A stretch of 64,000 nucleotides of DNA from GWA2-66-18 sp964537395 (GTDB taxonomy: Bacteria > Elusimicrobiota > Elusimicrobia > UBA1565 > UBA9628). Position 1 is the first letter of the stretch, and each line of letters begins with the position of its first letter. A model generated the notes under the pieces. It searched no databases. It had not been told where the DNA came from and saw only the letters and a program-made list of their open reading frames with translations. The stretch spans positions 8,463 through 72,462 of the forward strand of contig CAZIBN010000004.1 of NCBI GenBank assembly GCA_964537395.1, given 5' to 3'. A program made the position numbers and the translations under genes. Shown here piece after piece: positions 61,689 to 64,000 of this stretch.

Positions 61689-61979
61689 ATGGGTTACCTC
61701 GGACTTTCTTACATCGGCGTTTTCGTCGGCGCGGGCCTTTGCCTCATCGGCGGCGCGTACGGCATCTCCAAGCTCGCCAGCGCGGCCCTCGAGGGCGCGG
61801 CTCGCCAGCCTGAGTCGGCCGGCGCTCTGCAGACGATGATGATCATCCCTGCCGCCATGATCGAAGGCCTCGGCCTGCTCGCGCTCGTCAGCGTCCTGCT
61901 CGCCGCTCTCGCCCTCAACGCGGGCGTGCCCGTTGCCGCGACCGGCGCCGCCGCCGCGCCTGCCGCCGCGACGCACTAG
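61689..61979 (+). CDS. atpE: F0F1 ATP synthase subunit c
   Basis: A 96-residue hairpin protein of the rotor ring. The loop ARQPES and the ion-binding E59 in AAMIEGLGLL are diagnostic; the residue after the Glu is Gly, not Ser/Thr, favouring H+ over Na+. The tail is Ala-rich. GGAGACAGACAAATG provides a ribosome-binding site. A strong hairpin follows the stop. Confidence 0.95.
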   Translation: MGYLGLSYIGVFVGAGLCLIGGAYGISKLASAALEGAARQPESAGALQTMMIIPAAMIEGLGLLALVSVLLAALALNAGVPVAATGAAAAPAAATH

Positions 61980-61989
61980 TTCAAAAGTC

Positions 61990-62023
61990 TCCCGGGCAGT
62001 GCGGACCCTCCTGTCCCGGGAGC
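61990..62023 (+). terminator. Intercistronic hairpin between atpE and atpF
   Basis: CTCCCGGGCAG pairs with CTGTCCCGGGAG (one bulged T), with a loop of 11 bases, and TTTTT follows about 7 bases later. It could stop part of the transcripts or protect the atpE message, giving more subunit c than b. Confidence 0.6.
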
Positions 62024-62062
62024 ACCGATTTTTCGTGATCTGAAGTAGGAGCGACGACTAAC

Positions 62063-62575
62063 ATGGGCGATCTTCTCAAACCCGATCTCGGCTTGACCGT
62101 CTGGACCATCGTGACCTTCCTTTGCCTCGTGGGCATCCTCAAGGCTTTCGCCTGGGGCCCGCTGCTGAAGTCGGTCGAGGACCGCGAGGCGCGCCTGAAG
62201 GCCGACCGCGAGGGCGCCGAGAAGGCGCGCGCCGAAGCCGAGCGCATCCAGAAGGAGCTCGAGGCGCACATGGCCGGCATCCAGGCCAAGAGCAAGGAAT
62301 TGCTCGCCGCCGCGACGAAGGATGGCGAGGCGCTGCGCGCCAAGCTCAAGGCCGAAGCGGAAGCGGACGCCGCCGCGATCAAGGCGAAGACGACGCTCGA
62401 GCTCGCCGCCGAGAAGGACAAGCTTGTGGGCGACCTGCGCAAGGAAGTCGCGAGCCTGTCCGTGATGGCCGCCGAGAAGCTTCTTCATAAGTCCGTCGAC
62501 GCGGGCGTTCAGAAGTCCGTCCTCGATGGTTTCTTCAAGGATCTCGACTCCACCAAGAAGGCGGGGAGCAACTAA
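62063..62575 (+). CDS. atpF: F0F1 ATP synthase subunit b
   Basis: A 170-residue peripheral stalk subunit: N-terminal membrane helix (LTVWTIVTFLCLVGILKAFAW) then a long charged coiled coil (KADREGAEKARAEAERIQKELEAHMAG). Length normal. Two bases separate it from atpH. Confidence 0.94.
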   Translation: MGDLLKPDLGLTVWTIVTFLCLVGILKAFAWGPLLKSVEDREARLKADREGAEKARAEAERIQKELEAHMAGIQAKSKELLAAATKDGEALRAKLKAEAEADAAAIKAKTTLELAAEKDKLVGDLRKEVASLSVMAAEKLLHKSVDAGVQKSVLDGFFKDLDSTKKAGSN

Positions 62576-62576
62576 G

Positions 62577-63107
62577 ATGCAGGCCTCCGATCGCGTCCTG
62601 GCCGGCCGCTACGCGGCGGCTCTTTTCCAGGCCGCATCCGCCAAGGGCGAAGAGCAGAAGGTCCAGGCGGACCTCGGTTCTGCGAACAAGCTTCTACTCG
62701 ATGCGATGGCCGCGCTGCGCCATCCGCGTGTGCCGCCGGCAAGCAAGAAAAAAATCGTCCATGACTCCTTGGCCGGAAAAGTCGGCCCGACGACGCTTCG
62801 GTTCCTCGACCTTCTCGTCGACAAGAAACGTTTTGACCTCATGATCATGGTCTCGGCCATCTACGCGAAGCTCGCCGCCGAAAAGCGCGGCGCCGCGAAG
62901 GCTCACGTGCGCACGGCCGTTGCGTTGTCGCCCGAGGCGTCGGCGCAGCTCGTCGCGAAGCTGAAAAAATTCACCGGTAAAGAGATCGAACTCGACGTAA
63001 AAGAAGATCCGGAGCTGATCGGCGGCATCACCGTCAAGATCGGTGACTGGGTCCTTGATTCCAGCCTGCGCGGACAGTTGCGCCGGCTGAAGGAGAGCTT
63101 CAACTAA
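62577..63107 (+). CDS. atpH: F0F1 ATP synthase subunit delta
   Basis: A 176-residue OSCP/delta subunit connecting the stalk to F1: RVLAGRYAAALFQAA at the start and ELIGGITVKIGDWVLDSSLRGQL at the end are characteristic. A frame starting at 62526 overlaps atpF and is rejected. Two bases before atpA. Confidence 0.95.
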   Translation: MQASDRVLAGRYAAALFQAASAKGEEQKVQADLGSANKLLLDAMAALRHPRVPPASKKKIVHDSLAGKVGPTTLRFLDLLVDKKRFDLMIMVSAIYAKLAAEKRGAAKAHVRTAVALSPEASAQLVAKLKKFTGKEIELDVKEDPELIGGITVKIGDWVLDSSLRGQLRRLKESFN

Positions 63108-63108
63108 C

Positions 63109-64000
<892 letters not shown>

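Overview
The window is 64 kb of GC-rich bacterial chromosome centred on the replication origin. dnaA lies at about 26 kb, with perfect DnaA boxes and an AT-rich stretch beside it. Most genes left of the origin read leftward (dnaA, dnaN, a DciA-like gene, gyrB, gyrA, serS, mazG, speD, speE) and most to the right read rightward, so both replication arms start here. The packing is very tight, with many ATGA, TAATG and TGATG start/stop overlaps. Gene content fits a deeply branching Gram-negative-type lineage; Elusimicrobiota is my best guess, made from overall impression and not proven by any single feature. No rRNA, tRNA, CRISPR, prophage or transposase gene was seen.

Layout. 0-7 kb: the 3' part of an agmatinase gene, then a surface-glycan block (wecB, radical SAM enzyme, methyltransferase, glycosyltransferase, flippase). 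7-9 kb: a secreted GER-heptad protein and a glutamine synthetase of the PuuA-like type. 9-14.3 kb: parA-parB under a strong promoter with two identical 19-bp operator-like repeats, overlapping asd and secreted proteins of unknown role. 14.3-26.5 kb: the leftward replication/translation/polyamine run, including an AdoMet decarboxylase of the eukaryotic AMD1 type next to spermidine synthase. 26.5-36.2 kb: hpf, hprK, rapZ, a full mannose-family PTS (EIIA, EIIB, EIIC, EIID, HPr, EI), lepA and lepB in one run. 36.2-45 kb: galE, an 815-residue double ATP-grasp protein, an Rrf2 regulator convergent with a quinol-dependent nitric oxide reductase, and an aminotransferase. 45-52.4 kb: clpC, a beta-lactamase-fold serine hydrolase, recA with an SOS operator, and a Xer recombinase. 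52.4-59 kb: two thiolases, a glycosyltransferase, two hotdog thioesterases, a winged-helix regulator and ferrochelatase. 59-64 kb: a GGDEF response regulator divergent from the ATP synthase operon, which runs off the right edge inside atpA.

Regulatory reading. At least seven genes have a sigma70-like -10 hexamer exactly six bases before the start codon and no ribosome-binding site, implying leaderless mRNAs; other genes have ordinary Shine-Dalgarno sequences. Other non-coding signals are a Gram-positive-type SOS box with phased CGAAC half-sites at recA, a 30-bp-arm hairpin between gyrB and gyrA, a 40-bp perfect palindrome, and a 20-bp repeat present at two sites 8 kb apart.

The best candidates for something unusual are the AMD1-type SpeD-SpeE pair, the leaderless-promoter pattern, the double ATP-grasp enzyme, and the phased operators at parAB and recA. 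Coordinates, motifs and start choices are read directly from the sequence; functions come from family resemblance recognised by eye, without database searches.
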